From positions 3,408,205 through 3,472,204 of the forward strand of contig NC_055987.1 of assembly GCF_018446385.1 (NCBI RefSeq): DNA of 64,000 nucleotides, written 5' to 3'. Below the pieces are notes generated by a model, which saw only the letters and a program-made list of their open reading frames with translations, was not told the origin of the DNA and searched no databases. The translations under genes were made by a program, and so were the position numbers. This DNA is from Zingiber officinale. Its lineage: Eukaryota; Streptophyta; Magnoliopsida; Zingiberales; Zingiberaceae. Positions 53,251-63,590 of the stretch are shown in pieces. Position 1 is the first letter of the stretch; each line of letters starts with the position of its first letter.

Positions 53251-56048
53251 ATAGGTAAATCATACAAGAGAGCTCGACTCTACATGTATCAAATTAAGTT
53301 GTAAAATACAACAATAAATATAATTAAATAACAAGGTTTAATATGCAAATAGCAATAACCGAATTTTTAGGAATTTTTAAAAATTTTATAGAAATTTTTC
53401 GAAATTCGTATAAGGTAGTTTGCGAAGATAAATTATAAGTTTCGGAAAAGCTTGTTTAAGAATATCCATTTAAGGTATTTAAGGTAGGGGTTGATTGGGA
53501 AATAATTTAGACTTTAATTGGAATAAAACTTAGGTTATATAAAATTTAACTAAGTTTTAAATTTAATTTCCATTTTCTTAACTTACCTTTTCTATTTCTT
53601 TTCCTTTTATTTTCTTTCTTTTCCCTATTTCTACCCGACGCCCTTCTCTTCTTCTTCTTCATCGCGCCGCCGAGCTCTTCCCCCTTTCTCTGCTCATCGT
53701 CGCCACCGGCCGGAGCTTCTCTTCTCCTTCTTCTCTTCCGCCTGAGCAACACCGAGCCTCTTCCTCATCCTTGTTGAGCTCGCGACGCTGGTGCCCTAGC
53801 TTCTGATCCGCCGCCGACCGATCACCATCCTTGTCGCAGCACCGGTTGCTTCTTCCACGCGACGCCAACCCTCGGGCTCACTCCAGACTTCACTGAGTAC
53901 CGCCGGCAACAGCTTTTTCCTCTGCCCTAGCCGACGCCACCACCACCGTCCTTGTTCCCTAGCGCTGGTCGGCTAGCCTTCAAGTGCCAGCAGCCAACTT
54001 GTTATCGGCCTGAGTCGCTGGCATTAGGGTTTCCAGCAACAGCTTTGACGGGTCCTTGGTCATTGCAGGCAGTTAAAGGAAGAGGGCGTTTCTTGATTTC
54101 CGGCAGCTACTTCTTCCGGCAGCAACTAGCTTTGGCTGTGAGTTGAGGTAAGGTGTAGAGAGTTGGATGCCTAGCTGTAGATCATGATTTAATTGGAATA
54201 ATTGTGGTTAGTTGTTCATGTATAGATTGATTTAGGATTAGATTTTAATCTAATCGATTAGTGGAACGATTAAGGTTAAGAAAGCTAATCCTAGTTGACT
54301 AATTGATTGAATTTAATTAGGGTTAAATGTTAGATCTAATCTAAGCTTCGGGTTAGATCCGATTTATTTAATTAATCAAGATCAACGAATAAATTAGGGT
54401 TTCTTGGTTGATAGGAATTCGTATTTGGGTAATTGGTACTTCGAATTAGTTAAAACTGTATATCATGCGTTACAAGACTTTGATTCGAGACGGGCGTCTC
54501 GACGGAGGATTTCTGGATTCGATTTCCTATTGAGGCGGGTACTTCTGACTTGTCTTTTTGATACAGTCATTTTTGGATATGCATAATAGACTATTCCTAA
54601 TAGTAATGATTATGTTTGCATCTGCTTGATATGTCACTATCTGATTCTTGTTGTCTGTCTATATTTTTATATGTTATGCATTCCTATTTGTATACTCTTT
54701 GTTTGTTGCCCTGTGTATCCTTGTTCCTAGAAATAGTGACTTACGTTGTCTACCGTGTAATAGTCTTGTTGTTTGTCATATCTGATTTGTGTGCTTAGGT
54801 TTATGATACCTAGACCATTGTATGATTTATTTCCTTTTGGTGCATTTTATATGGATGTGTATACTGTCTGTACCTACATGTTTAGTGACATGCACCATCG
54901 TACACAATTGCATGCTGAGCGATTGTCGGCTCCATTATTGTTGAGCACATCGCCAGCTACATGATCTGCACACACAATCACACATGGGTTAGTGGTGTAT
55001 CAGGCAGGGTGTGTGCAGTTTGCTCTATCAGTGCTCCGTTGGTCCACTCATGAGTAGCGTGTCGCAGCGTGGTAGCACGTCAGGGATCCCTCCTCTGGAC
55101 TGTCTCAGGGAGATGAGAGCATTATGCTCCCCCACTCTATTTGGGGTAGGATGATAGATGTACTCCGACATCATCATGTTCACTCGGTCGCTTAAGAGCA
55201 ATGATGGCAGAGTGCACAGTTGTCCCAATCCTTCCCACTCGGTCTCACTATCGCGTGTGGGATGCCTAACTGGTGACAGAGGTGACACATGTCATTTTTG
55301 CATCATTATTGCATGATTGCATTTATTGCTTGTGCTTGCTACATTATGTATGCTGCATTTGTTTGGGTTGCATATGTTTGACATGCATACAAGTGACATT
55401 TTGTATCTGGTCTGACTACCCTTATTTTCAGATAGGAGGTTCTAGTGAGTGGAGTTTTCTTCACCTCTTTTCAGTATGCATTTCCTTCTTTTGTCAAAAA
55501 ATTGTACTGCATGATTATTATTGTTAGTTATAATTTATTATGCATGTCTATCTGGTATCCGCTGAGCATTTGGACTCATCCCTTGGTTTTATATTTTTCT
55601 ATTTCAGGTTAATGCCATCAGGTTGGTCCCCTCGTCGCAAGAGCTTTCATATTGGTCTTTTGGTTTTCTATTTGATTGCTTAGAAACTAGGAACTAGACT
55701 TGTATTGGTTTGCACTTTGGATTTTGGAGTGTTTTGTCTTTAAGTATTGTACTGGCTGGTTTTTGGTTGCTTGGTGGATCTGTATATCGTGTGTTTGCTA
55801 CGCGCCTGCCGAACGACAGAAGACGTAAGTTGGATGTTTGATTTCGTCTTCTTTTTGGTATTGTGTTGACAGTCGAAGGCTGTTTTATTATAATTGCGTG
55901 GTTTGTTATGCTTTGTTTGATATATATGTACCAGTCGTGTTGGCTGGTGGTTGTGAGTCCTGAGGGCAATGTATAAATATTTCAGATTGTCACCCGTATA
56001 GGGGTGATGTTGTCGAAATTTCTTCTGACAGGGACTATCTGGGCGTGA
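53251..56048 (+). repeat. Unclassified LTR-like block, possibly Del/Tekay chromovirus LTR
   Basis: Pyrimidine-rich leader (53560-53700), then GC-rich, then T-rich text with no gene. The last part (from about 55560) has TCCGCTGAGCATTTGGACTCATCCC and ends GGGCGTGACA at about 56048, as in many Del/Tekay-type gypsy LTRs. No matching second LTR, PBS or left boundary was found, so this could be a solo LTR or other repeat. The small ORFs inside are not credible. Confidence 0.35.
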
Positions 56049-57058
56049 CAAAGTTAACAAGGAAATAAATGTAACTTGGGTATTGTGAATTTTCGGTCCC
56101 ATACTTTAGAGCACCCGTATTGGTGAGTATTATAATACCCACCACTTTATCAAAAAGTATAAGGTCTACATATCATATACACATTATATTAACATTTTCA
56201 TTCTTTCACATGTATTTTAACATCAACGCTCATTAATTGTGGGGTCCAGATCAACACTCTCACATTCATTCTATCAGATTTATTTTAACATTAACACTTA
56301 TTATTTGTAGGTCTTGTTGCCTATTCATTCATCTTTATTCTTATTTTATATTAAATAAATATAATTTTAATTTTTTTTATAGAATTTAAATGATTATTAT
56401 TTAAAATAAATAATAATATTATTTTTAAATATATTTATTACATAAAATATTTTTTCTTATATTATGCGTGTCATTTATTTAAAATTAAAATATTATTATA
56501 AATTTAAGGGGAGGAATGCAACATATAAAAAATGATATTTGCATAAAATTAAAAAATAATATATAAATTAAACGTAAAGAGAAATTATAAATGTTAATTC
56601 AAGGATTGTTATTGTATTGTGACCAAATATATTCAACTAAGTCGGTACAAAGTTGATGATGTACATCAATGTCATGTAGTTGAGAATTTGTTCGGAGATA
56701 ATCATTAAATCCTCGGTTCGATCCCTAGACGTGTTGTGCAAGTTAATCACCTTCATCGTTGTAACAATTTGTCACATGATCCTCTTTACATTTAACAATC
56801 ATGTAGTGTAAAATAATATATATTTCCTATACAAATTACTTTTCTATATTAATCCTGATAATTTGCCATAAATCATTAGTTTGATCTAGTGCAAAATAGA
56901 TATTACATGGATAAAGGTCAAATCTCAGCGAAGTCAAGAAAAATACTTTCTCATATCTCATAGTGGCCAACTATTTTCAATAAGGCTAGCAACATAGTCA
57001 TCCAACTATTTACCGAGCCACCGGGGTTGCACGGAGAACGTGGAAAAGTAACATTGAT
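56049..57058. other. AT-rich spacer and decayed CNL-C 5' flank
   Basis: From about 56830 the text again resembles the CNL-A/CNL-B 5' intron region (TATTAATCCTGATAATTTGCCAT). About 56960-57050 is a strongly decayed remnant of the N-terminal coiled-coil coding sequence. No gene in 56049-56830. Confidence 0.5.
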
Positions 57059-57522
57059 GAAGTACATATTATCAATGACGAGGTACATATTAGTCAGAGC
57101 GACAACACCAAGTGGAAGACATTGATGAAAAAACTCAAGGATGCTGCTTATGATGCTGAGGACTTGATAGATGAGTTCCAATACTATCTCCTCAGGCAGA
57201 AGATCAAAGGTGAAGAAGAGGACAAGGCCAGTGGCTCCGGTGGCCTTCCAAACATTTTGTCTACCGTAAAAAAAAAGTTGTCTGGTTCTTCTTATGATAT
57301 GAGAGCCAGAGCGAGGGAGATCCAAGAAGGCTGGAGACAATTGTTAAAAGTATGAAGAGAATCTTGAATGTGTTATTACCAAATGATAGAGGGAAGCAAC
57401 CTGAGGTGAAGTTTCAAGTCAGAGAATCATGCTCTTCCCCGGTGACGGACATATTGTTTGGCAGAGAAAAAGAACCGAATCAAGTGGTAAAGTGGCATGG
57501 GGTCAGCTAATCAGGTGGAACC
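57059..57522 (+). pseudogene. CNL-C fragment (coiled coil and start of NB-ARC)
   Basis: Matches CNL-A 10690-11140. It includes LKDAAYDAEDLIDEFQYYL and, after frameshifts near 57300-57355, RGKQPEVKFQVRESCSSPVTDILFGR. It breaks off at GAACC (57518-57522), where the gag-only copia element is inserted. About 24 bp of the gene continue beyond that element. NB-ARC motifs and the LRR are absent from the window. Confidence 0.88.
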
Positions 57523-58506
57523 TGTAGGGGATCGGTGACCGGCTAGAAGGGGGGTTGGATAGCTAGGTCACCCCCAACTTCTTTTCCTTCTACACTATTG
57601 TTAGTATACGCAGCGGAAATCTAATACTAACTACAAATATGAATACAAAGAAAGCTTAAGACAAGAATAAGAAATGCAAACCAAGCTAACACGTTGTTTA
57701 ACGTGGTTCGGAGATTAGGGCTCCTACTCCACAGCTGTCCGTAAGGTGGACGATCCCGATCCTTCGGTGGATTACTCCCCGGAAAACTTCCGGCTAGCTC
57801 AAACCTCCTTGTGGGTGGAGAAACCTCACCACAACCCTCACAAGAGCTCCTTTGATGCTAGGGCACTGGTAGACTACTAATAGAGATTAACCACCTCTAT
57901 TTCGTCAACTCTAACCAAGCTCCCAAGCTTTGGTTATATAGGCCACGGGTTGGAAAACCCCGCCTACCAGTCGACTGCCAAAACATGCAGTCAATCGCTG
58001 CCAGTCGACTGCACCAGTCGACTGCTAAAACATGCAGTCGACTGCTACAGTAGCGCTACAGTACTGCTGCAGTAGCGCTACGGTACTGCTACAGTAAAAC
58101 CCTAGAAACAAGGATTTTACTCCGAGTACAATCTCTCGTGCACTCGTACCCTCACCCTTATGACTCACTTGATGCTTCCTTTGCAGCTTTGACCTTTTAC
58201 CTTCAAGCCTACTTCCTTTGGCTCTCGTCCCTCGGATGCATTCAAGCCCGCGGCTCGTCCCCAATGCCATCCTTCGCGTATGCCTCGAAGTCGCTTCCCT
58301 CGGCCCTTGTCCTCGCTGCCTTGTCCATGGTCCCTCAGATGCTCCATCCTTCACCAGACCCGAAGCCATCAACCTGAGTCACATGTGTATCCTGCAAACC
58401 TGCACAACTCAAATACACATATCAAATACAAGGGTGAACCTAACTCAAACCCTTTGCCCAAACACCAAAACACATGGTCGCACGAACCATTGGGATTGCT
58501 CCAACA
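57523..58506 (-). repeat. TR-GAG 3' LTR
   Basis: Starts TGTAGGGGATCGG and ends GCTCCAACA. Carries AGTCGACT palindromes (about 57965-58040) and CTGCTACAGTA-type repeats. A 35-60 bp segment present in the 5' LTR near 61960 is missing here. Confidence 0.93.
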
Positions 58507-58521
58507 ATCTCCCCCTTTTTG
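58507..58521 (-). other. TR-GAG polypurine tract
   Basis: AAAAAGGGGGAGAT on the minus strand, abutting the 3' LTR; typical of SIRE-like copia. Confidence 0.85.
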
Positions 58522-58585
58522 GTGTTTGGCAATACGTTTAAGTTAGGGAAAACAAATAGCAAATAAACATGCTAATACATACAAT

Positions 58586-58850
58586 GGACTTACGATGCCA
58601 AGGCTACACACTTGGACTTACTCCGCCGAATGGTCTTACGATGCCAAGGCTACACACTTGGACTTACAACGCCGAATGGTCTTACGATGCCAAGGCTACA
58701 CACTTGGACTTACAACACCGAATGGACTTACGTTGCCAAGGTTACACACTTGGCCACCGCCGAATGGTCTTACGATGCCAAGGCTACACACTTGGACTTA
58801 CAACGCCGAATGGACTTACGTTGCCAAGGTTACACACTTGGCAACCGCCG
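58586..58850. repeat. About 46-bp tandem repeat, 6 copies
   Basis: Unit core CTTACGATGCCAAGGCTACA plus CACTTGGACTTACAACGCCGAATGG, starting near 58587, 58633, 58680, 58726, 58768 and 58813. Two sub-variants (GATGCC and GTTGCC) occur. It gives overlapping spurious open frames. Confidence 0.9.
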
Positions 58851-59727
58851 TAACAATGCATCATGCATTTGAACCTATCCCAAGGCTCTCCCTACACCTA
58901 CGCTCCCCATGAGCTAGGATTTTTACAACGGGCTTTTTAAGAACCTATCCCAAGGCTCCCCCTACGCAAAGGCACTTTCAGGTTTTCCCAACTAAACCTT
59001 ACTTCTCCCCCTTTGCCTAACATCCAAAAAGTCCTCCAACAATATCCCAATTGTTGAAAACTTGTCATTCCAATTGACCCTAAACTTGTGTGTTTATCCC
59101 CCATGGATTTCATACACTTGTATGAGTTGACTTGGTCAAAATCCAGTGCTGAAAACAATTTCAGACTGGTATCAGTCGACTGCAAGAAGTGCCAGTCGAC
59201 TGGTCGCTACTGGTTGAGCGAACAGAATGCTTCTGTTTCCAGCCAGTCGACTGCTAGTTTTAGCAGTCGACTACTAAAACTAGCAGTCGACTGGCACAGT
59301 TTTTCAGCCTTTTTCAGCATTTCTGACCCAATTTCAGAAATGCACCAATAATTCCACAGACCTCCAAAAATCCTCAAATTTTGTGGAGAGTTCTGTTTTA
59401 CCCATGTCTACTTGGGAAAAATACATTCAAAAAATGTATCTATCACCAATCCCAAGATTGACACAAAACTCAAAACTAGCTAAAAAGTTCAATTGAACCT
59501 TGACCTAAAGTCCTAGTTTTGGCTTCCTCTTGATGTATTTGTCCATATTAACCCACAATGCATCCCTAGCATTGGTTTATATGGCATTTATACATCCAAA
59601 ACCGATTTTCATGCTATATGACCCCAATTGTCATATTTCTTGCATGAAACATAAACTAATTGTGCCAAAACCCTAGGTTTGAGACTCAAGTCCGTCTCCA
59701 AACCACTTGGCACATTCCATGGCTTGT

Positions 59728-61428
59728 CTAGACTCCCAAGTAAAACCCCCTTGAGATCCATTGGCCATGGGTCCCAAATTGACTCTTTGAGCTCCCCCTA
59801 GAGCTCTTAACCTTAGTCACCTCCCTAGGTGACTCATTCACAATGGCTAGGCCACATCGGTCCACCCCCGGTGAAACTTGGCCTACAAATCTAACTTTCT
59901 TAACCTTGGACACTTTGTCCTTGGTTAATTTCTCCTTACCATTAAATGGTTTTCCCTTGCCATTTATTGGCTTCTCCTTGCTATAGTCATATGCAACCCT
60001 AGCATAAGACTTTCCCTTAGCTTTGGAGGACTCTCTCTTGCCATGATCATGTGCCACCCTAGCACATGGTCTCCTTTTGACCTTGGAGGGACTAGATTGG
60101 TATCCCAAACCCGATCTATCATTATTGGGTCTTTGACTACCCAACACCATATTTAATCCTTTAGATCCAATAGTGAATCTCTTAAGGAATTTCTCCAAAT
60201 TATCAAGCTTTAACTTCAAAGCTTGATTCTCCCTCTCTAGGTTCCTAACCCTAGAGTCAACATGTCCACCATGGACATTCCTAGACCTACCCTTTCTAGG
60301 CATGTGTCTCCCCTTCTTGGGATTAATGTCTTGGGTCTCCTTAGGTCTATCATTTCTAAATTTATCATGCATAGATTTCCTAGGGTTATGATCCACATTT
60401 ACCCTACTCCTATCATGATATCTAAATCTAAAATTTTTCATTGCTACATAATGATAATCATTATTTCTCCTAGCATGCATGGGAAGATAAGAATTTGAAT
60501 TTGAATTACACTTCAAATTAGGGTATACCTCCCTTACCCTTGAAGCTCCCCCTTGACTTGAGCTCCTCTTCTTCTTCTCCCACTTCTTTAGATGCTCCAA
60601 CTTCTTGAACTCTCCCTTCCTTGAGCATCTTGTGTGGTAGTGTCCAAGTTCTCCACACGTGAAGCATCTAATGTGCTTCTTCTCCTTCTTCTTTCTACAA
60701 CTCAAATTAGATTCTAAAGGAATTGAATTGAGTTTAGGAGATACCTTCTTCTTACTCATTGGACACCTACTCTTGTAGTGTCCCTTCTCATTACATCCGA
60801 AGCAAACTATGTTGTTCTTTGACTTCACTTCGATGGAGGTGCTTGCTATGTTTACTTCCAAGACTTCATCTTCTTCACTTGTCTTGGAATCTTCTTCAAT
60901 TCTTGAGGATGTAGATGATACCTCATCTTCCTTTTCCTCCTCAGATATTGAGCGTGACTCAACTTCCGTTTGCTCCACCTCCTCTTCTTGAGCTACTAAA
61001 CCCAACTCCTTGGGCTCCACATCCGATTGGTCCTTCTTCTCCTCTTGGACCACTTCATCACTTTCTTCGGATTTTTCTTCTTCTTCTTGTGTAGGCAAAA
61101 ATTCCTCCCATGGAAATTTCTTCACTTTACTCCACAATTCATGGGCGTTCTCATATTTACCTACACCACTTATCACATTAGGAGGCAATAAATCAATTAA
61201 AATTGCTATTACCTTTGAGTTTGCCTCCGATCGTGAGGTTTGCTCCTCCGTCCAATGTCGTGTTCGGAGCTTCTTCCCTTTCTTGTCATTAGGGACTTCA
61301 AATGGCTCTTCCACCACCATCATTGTGTCCCAATCCGTCTCGAAGAAGTTCTTCATCTTCACCATCCAAAAGGTGATATCCCATAAGCTTCCTCCTTCGA
61401 ACTTTGGCGGATCTATCAAGCCGGTCAT
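59728..61428 (-). CDS. TR-GAG gag protein with two CCHC zinc knuckles
   Basis: 566 codons, uninterrupted. Begins MTGLIDPPKFEGGSLWDIT, the DUF4219-type opening of SIRE-like gag, then a UBN2-like helical region, a very acidic linker (about residues 115-195), two CCHC knuckles (CFGCNEKGHYKSRC and CFTCGELGHYHTRC), a basic region and a short coiled coil (NLERENQALKLKLDNLEK). It would package element RNA. It ends at TAA 59728. No pol domain follows, which makes the element parasitic on a complete relative. The frame is intact, unlike any other gag here. Confidence 0.92.
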   Translation of the reverse strand: MTGLIDPPKFEGGSLWDITFWMVKMKNFFETDWDTMMVVEEPFEVPNDKKGKKLRTRHWTEEQTSRSEANSKVIAILIDLLPPNVISGVGKYENAHELWSKVKKFPWEEFLPTQEEEEKSEESDEVVQEEKKDQSDVEPKELGLVAQEEEVEQTEVESRSISEEEKEDEVSSTSSRIEEDSKTSEEDEVLEVNIASTSIEVKSKNNIVCFGCNEKGHYKSRCPMSKKKVSPKLNSIPLESNLSCRKKKEKKHIRCFTCGELGHYHTRCSRKGEFKKLEHLKKWEKKKRSSSQGGASRVREVYPNLKCNSNSNSYLPMHARRNNDYHYVAMKNFRFRYHDRSRVNVDHNPRKSMHDKFRNDRPKETQDINPKKGRHMPRKGRSRNVHGGHVDSRVRNLERENQALKLKLDNLEKFLKRFTIGSKGLNMVLGSQRPNNDRSGLGYQSSPSKVKRRPCARVAHDHGKRESSKAKGKSYARVAYDYSKEKPINGKGKPFNGKEKLTKDKVSKVKKVRFVGQVSPGVDRCGLAIVNESPREVTKVKSSRGSSKSQFGTHGQWISRGFYLGV

Positions 61429-61469
61429 CTTTGCTTCCTCGGCGGTTAGTCCGACGGAGAGCGGCCTTG

Positions 61470-61481
61470 CTCTGATACCAC
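61470..61481 (-). other. TR-GAG primer binding site (Met-tRNA type)
   Basis: TGGTATCAGAGC on the minus strand, 2 bp from the LTR end. Confidence 0.92.
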
Positions 61482-61483
61482 TT

Positions 61484-62494
61484 GTAGGGGATCGGTGGCC
61501 GGCTAGAAGGGGGGTTGGATAGCTAGGTCACCCCCAACTTCTTTTCCTTCTACACTATTGTTAGTATACGCAGTAGAAATCTAATACTAACTACAAATAT
61601 GAATACAAAGAAAGCTTAAGACAAGAATAAGAAATGCAAACCAAGCTAACACATTGTTTAACGTGGTTCGGAGATTAGGGCTCCTACTCCACGGCTGCCC
61701 GTAAGGTGGACGATCCCGATCCTTCGGTGGATTACTCCTCGGAAAACTTCCGGCTAGCTCAAACCTCCTTGTGGGTGGAGAAACCTCACCACAACCCTCA
61801 CAAGAGCTCCTTTGATGCTAGGGCACTGGTAGACTACTAATAGAGATTAACCACCTCTATTTCGTCAACTCTAACCAAGCTCCCAAGCTTTGGTTATATA
61901 GGCCACGGGTTGGAAAACCCCGCCTACCAGTCGACTGCCAAAACATGCAGTCGACTGCCCTCAGTGAAAATTCGACCGTTACATCCTAACGGCTCGATTC
62001 CATACGAACAGAGACATTCTGTTCGCTGCTAGTCGACTGCCCCAGTCGACTGCACCAGTCGACTGCTACAGTACTGCTACAGTAAAACCCTAGAAACTAG
62101 GATTTTACTCCGAGTACAATCTCTCGTGCACTCGTACCCTCACCCTTATGACTCACTTGATGCTTCCTTTGCAGCTTTGACCTTTTACCTTCAAGCCTAC
62201 TTCCTTTGGCTCTCGTCCCTCGGATGCATTCAAGCCCGCGGCTCGTCCCCAATGCCATCCTTCGCGTATGCCTCGAAGTCGCTTCCCTCGGCCCTTGTCC
62301 TCGCTGCCTTGTCCATGGTCCCTCAGATGCTCCATCCTTCACCAGACCCGAAGCCATCAACCTGAGTCACATGTGTATCCTGCAAACCTGCACAACTCAA
62401 ATACACATATCAAATACAAGGGTGAACCTAACTTAAACCCTTTGCCCAAACACCAAAACACATGGTCGCACGGACCATTGGGATTGCTCCAACA
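61484..62494 (-). repeat. TR-GAG 5' LTR
   Basis: 1011 bp, TGTAGGGG..CCAACA. Its AGTCGACT palindromes lie at about 61927-62062. Same family as the solo LTR at 45129-46156. Confidence 0.93.
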
Positions 62495-62499
62495 GAACC

Positions 62500-62523
62500 T
62501 ATATCGGTATATGTCAATGATAT
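62500..62523 (+). pseudogene. CNL-C remnant between two retrotransposons
   Basis: TATATCGGTATATGTCAATGATAT resembles the P-loop-upstream text of CNL-A (GCATCGGGATGTGTCAACGATAC). It is the short stretch between the TR-GAG target duplication and the Tat-3 LTR. GATAT at 62519-62523 is the expected left target duplication of Tat-3. Confidence 0.6.
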
Positions 62524-63541
62524 TGATACGGTGCACGTGGCAGTCAGAAGTCAAGGGGGCATGGTAGTCAGAAGTTAAGGGGACGTGATAGTCAGAAGTA
62601 AAGGGGACGTGACAGTCAACAGATGGGGAAAGGCGGGGTAAGATTGTCGGATGTTGTCAGTCATATAATGACAGGTCGGGACTTATAGATTAGGAGCCCA
62701 CATCTGTAACATGAGGCACAATTGCGGGAAAGCCTAAACTGTCCTTATCGGTCGAATTTTCTCAACCTAGTCTGCATATACAACCCTAGTACTCCCAGTC
62801 AAGGTTTCGTAGACCGGGACCTCCGATCTGAAGCACCCATAATTGAATCATGGGGCGCAATCAAGATAATCCCTGACCTGCTCTGACTGGTTGAGTTTCC
62901 ATAGCTCAGTTATATCCAGGCCTAGTCCTTCAACTACTGATCATCTTAAGCTTCTCCGATTTATACCCGGTCGAGAAGGCGTTACATGAAAACGAGGTCA
63001 AGGAATCATAACTGTTTGTCAGAGAATAACTGCTGCATATCAGGGAATATTCCAATGGTCTGTGGTCATTTGCTAATGGAACCTTCCTCCAGTCTATAAG
63101 AGAATGCCATGTGTTATCCATCACCAGACAGGTCCTGACACCCGACATTCCTTGACACCCGTCAGATTCCAGAGGACGCACTGTCATATAAAAAGGGAGG
63201 TCCTCTCCCTTACACAGGTACGCTATCTCACACATTCACATTTGTCTTTTACTTTTCTTCTTCCTTGATACACTGTTCCTCTAGGGAAAAAGTACCTGAC
63301 TTGAGCGTCGAAGGGCTTACTCCGGGGACTTTTTCCCTGGTTTATGGCCTCTAACGTTTCATGTGTTTGTTTGAGTGTGCGCAGAGCTCCAGTACCGCTG
63401 GCTCAGTTGTCATCGTCGTTTATCGCCATGTGGGGGTCCGTTTTGGTGGTCGCATACGAGAAGGGTATCTCAATCGCCTCTCCGTCAACACTAGCAACAG
63501 CTCATCCGACCTTTGTTTGATTCATATTCCGAACATGATCA
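62524..63541 (+). repeat. Tat-3 5' LTR
   Basis: 1018 bp, TGATACGGTG..CATGATCA. The start has about four tandem copies of a 21-bp unit around AGTCAGAAGTCAAGGGGACG (62540-62610). TATA-like TATAAAAA lies at 63187-63194, and the conserved U5 block CTGACTTGAGCGTCGAAGGG at about 63296-63315. Confidence 0.85.
63187..63194 (+). promoter_or_regulatory. LTR TATA box, Tat-3
   Basis: TATAAAAA in GTCATATAAAAAGGG. Confidence 0.65.
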
Positions 63542-63544
63542 ATT

Positions 63545-63562
63545 TGGTGTCGTCTGTAGGAA
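63545..63562 (+). other. Tat-3 primer binding site
   Basis: TGGTGTCGTCTGTAGGAA, 3 bp after the LTR; two mismatches to the Tat-2 PBS. Confidence 0.7.
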
Positions 63563-63590
63563 CTTCCTTCACCTGTTCTGGAACATGAAG

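Larger units (their letters stand above)
57523..62494 (-). mobile_element. Gag-only copia-type element (TR-GAG) with SIRE-like gag
   Basis: 4972 bp, bounded by target duplication GAACC (57518-57522 and 62495-62499). Minus-strand order: 5' LTR (61484-62494), Met-tRNA PBS, gag, spacer with repeats, polypurine tract, 3' LTR (57523-58506). The 3-kb interior contains gag and no protease, RT or integrase. It must depend on another element for replication. LTRs differ by about 1% by eye plus repeat-copy changes, so insertion is recent. Confidence 0.93.

Noticed and set aside
54404-55527. Several 60-85 codon ORFs
   Set aside because: No family, no splice context, in an LTR-like AT/T-rich block.
58569-58912. 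Overlapping repetitive ORFs
   Set aside because: Produced by the roughly 46-bp tandem repeat in the gag-only element; no start context or family.
60809-61522. Ser-rich + strand ORFs
   Set aside because: Complement of the acidic part of the gag gene.
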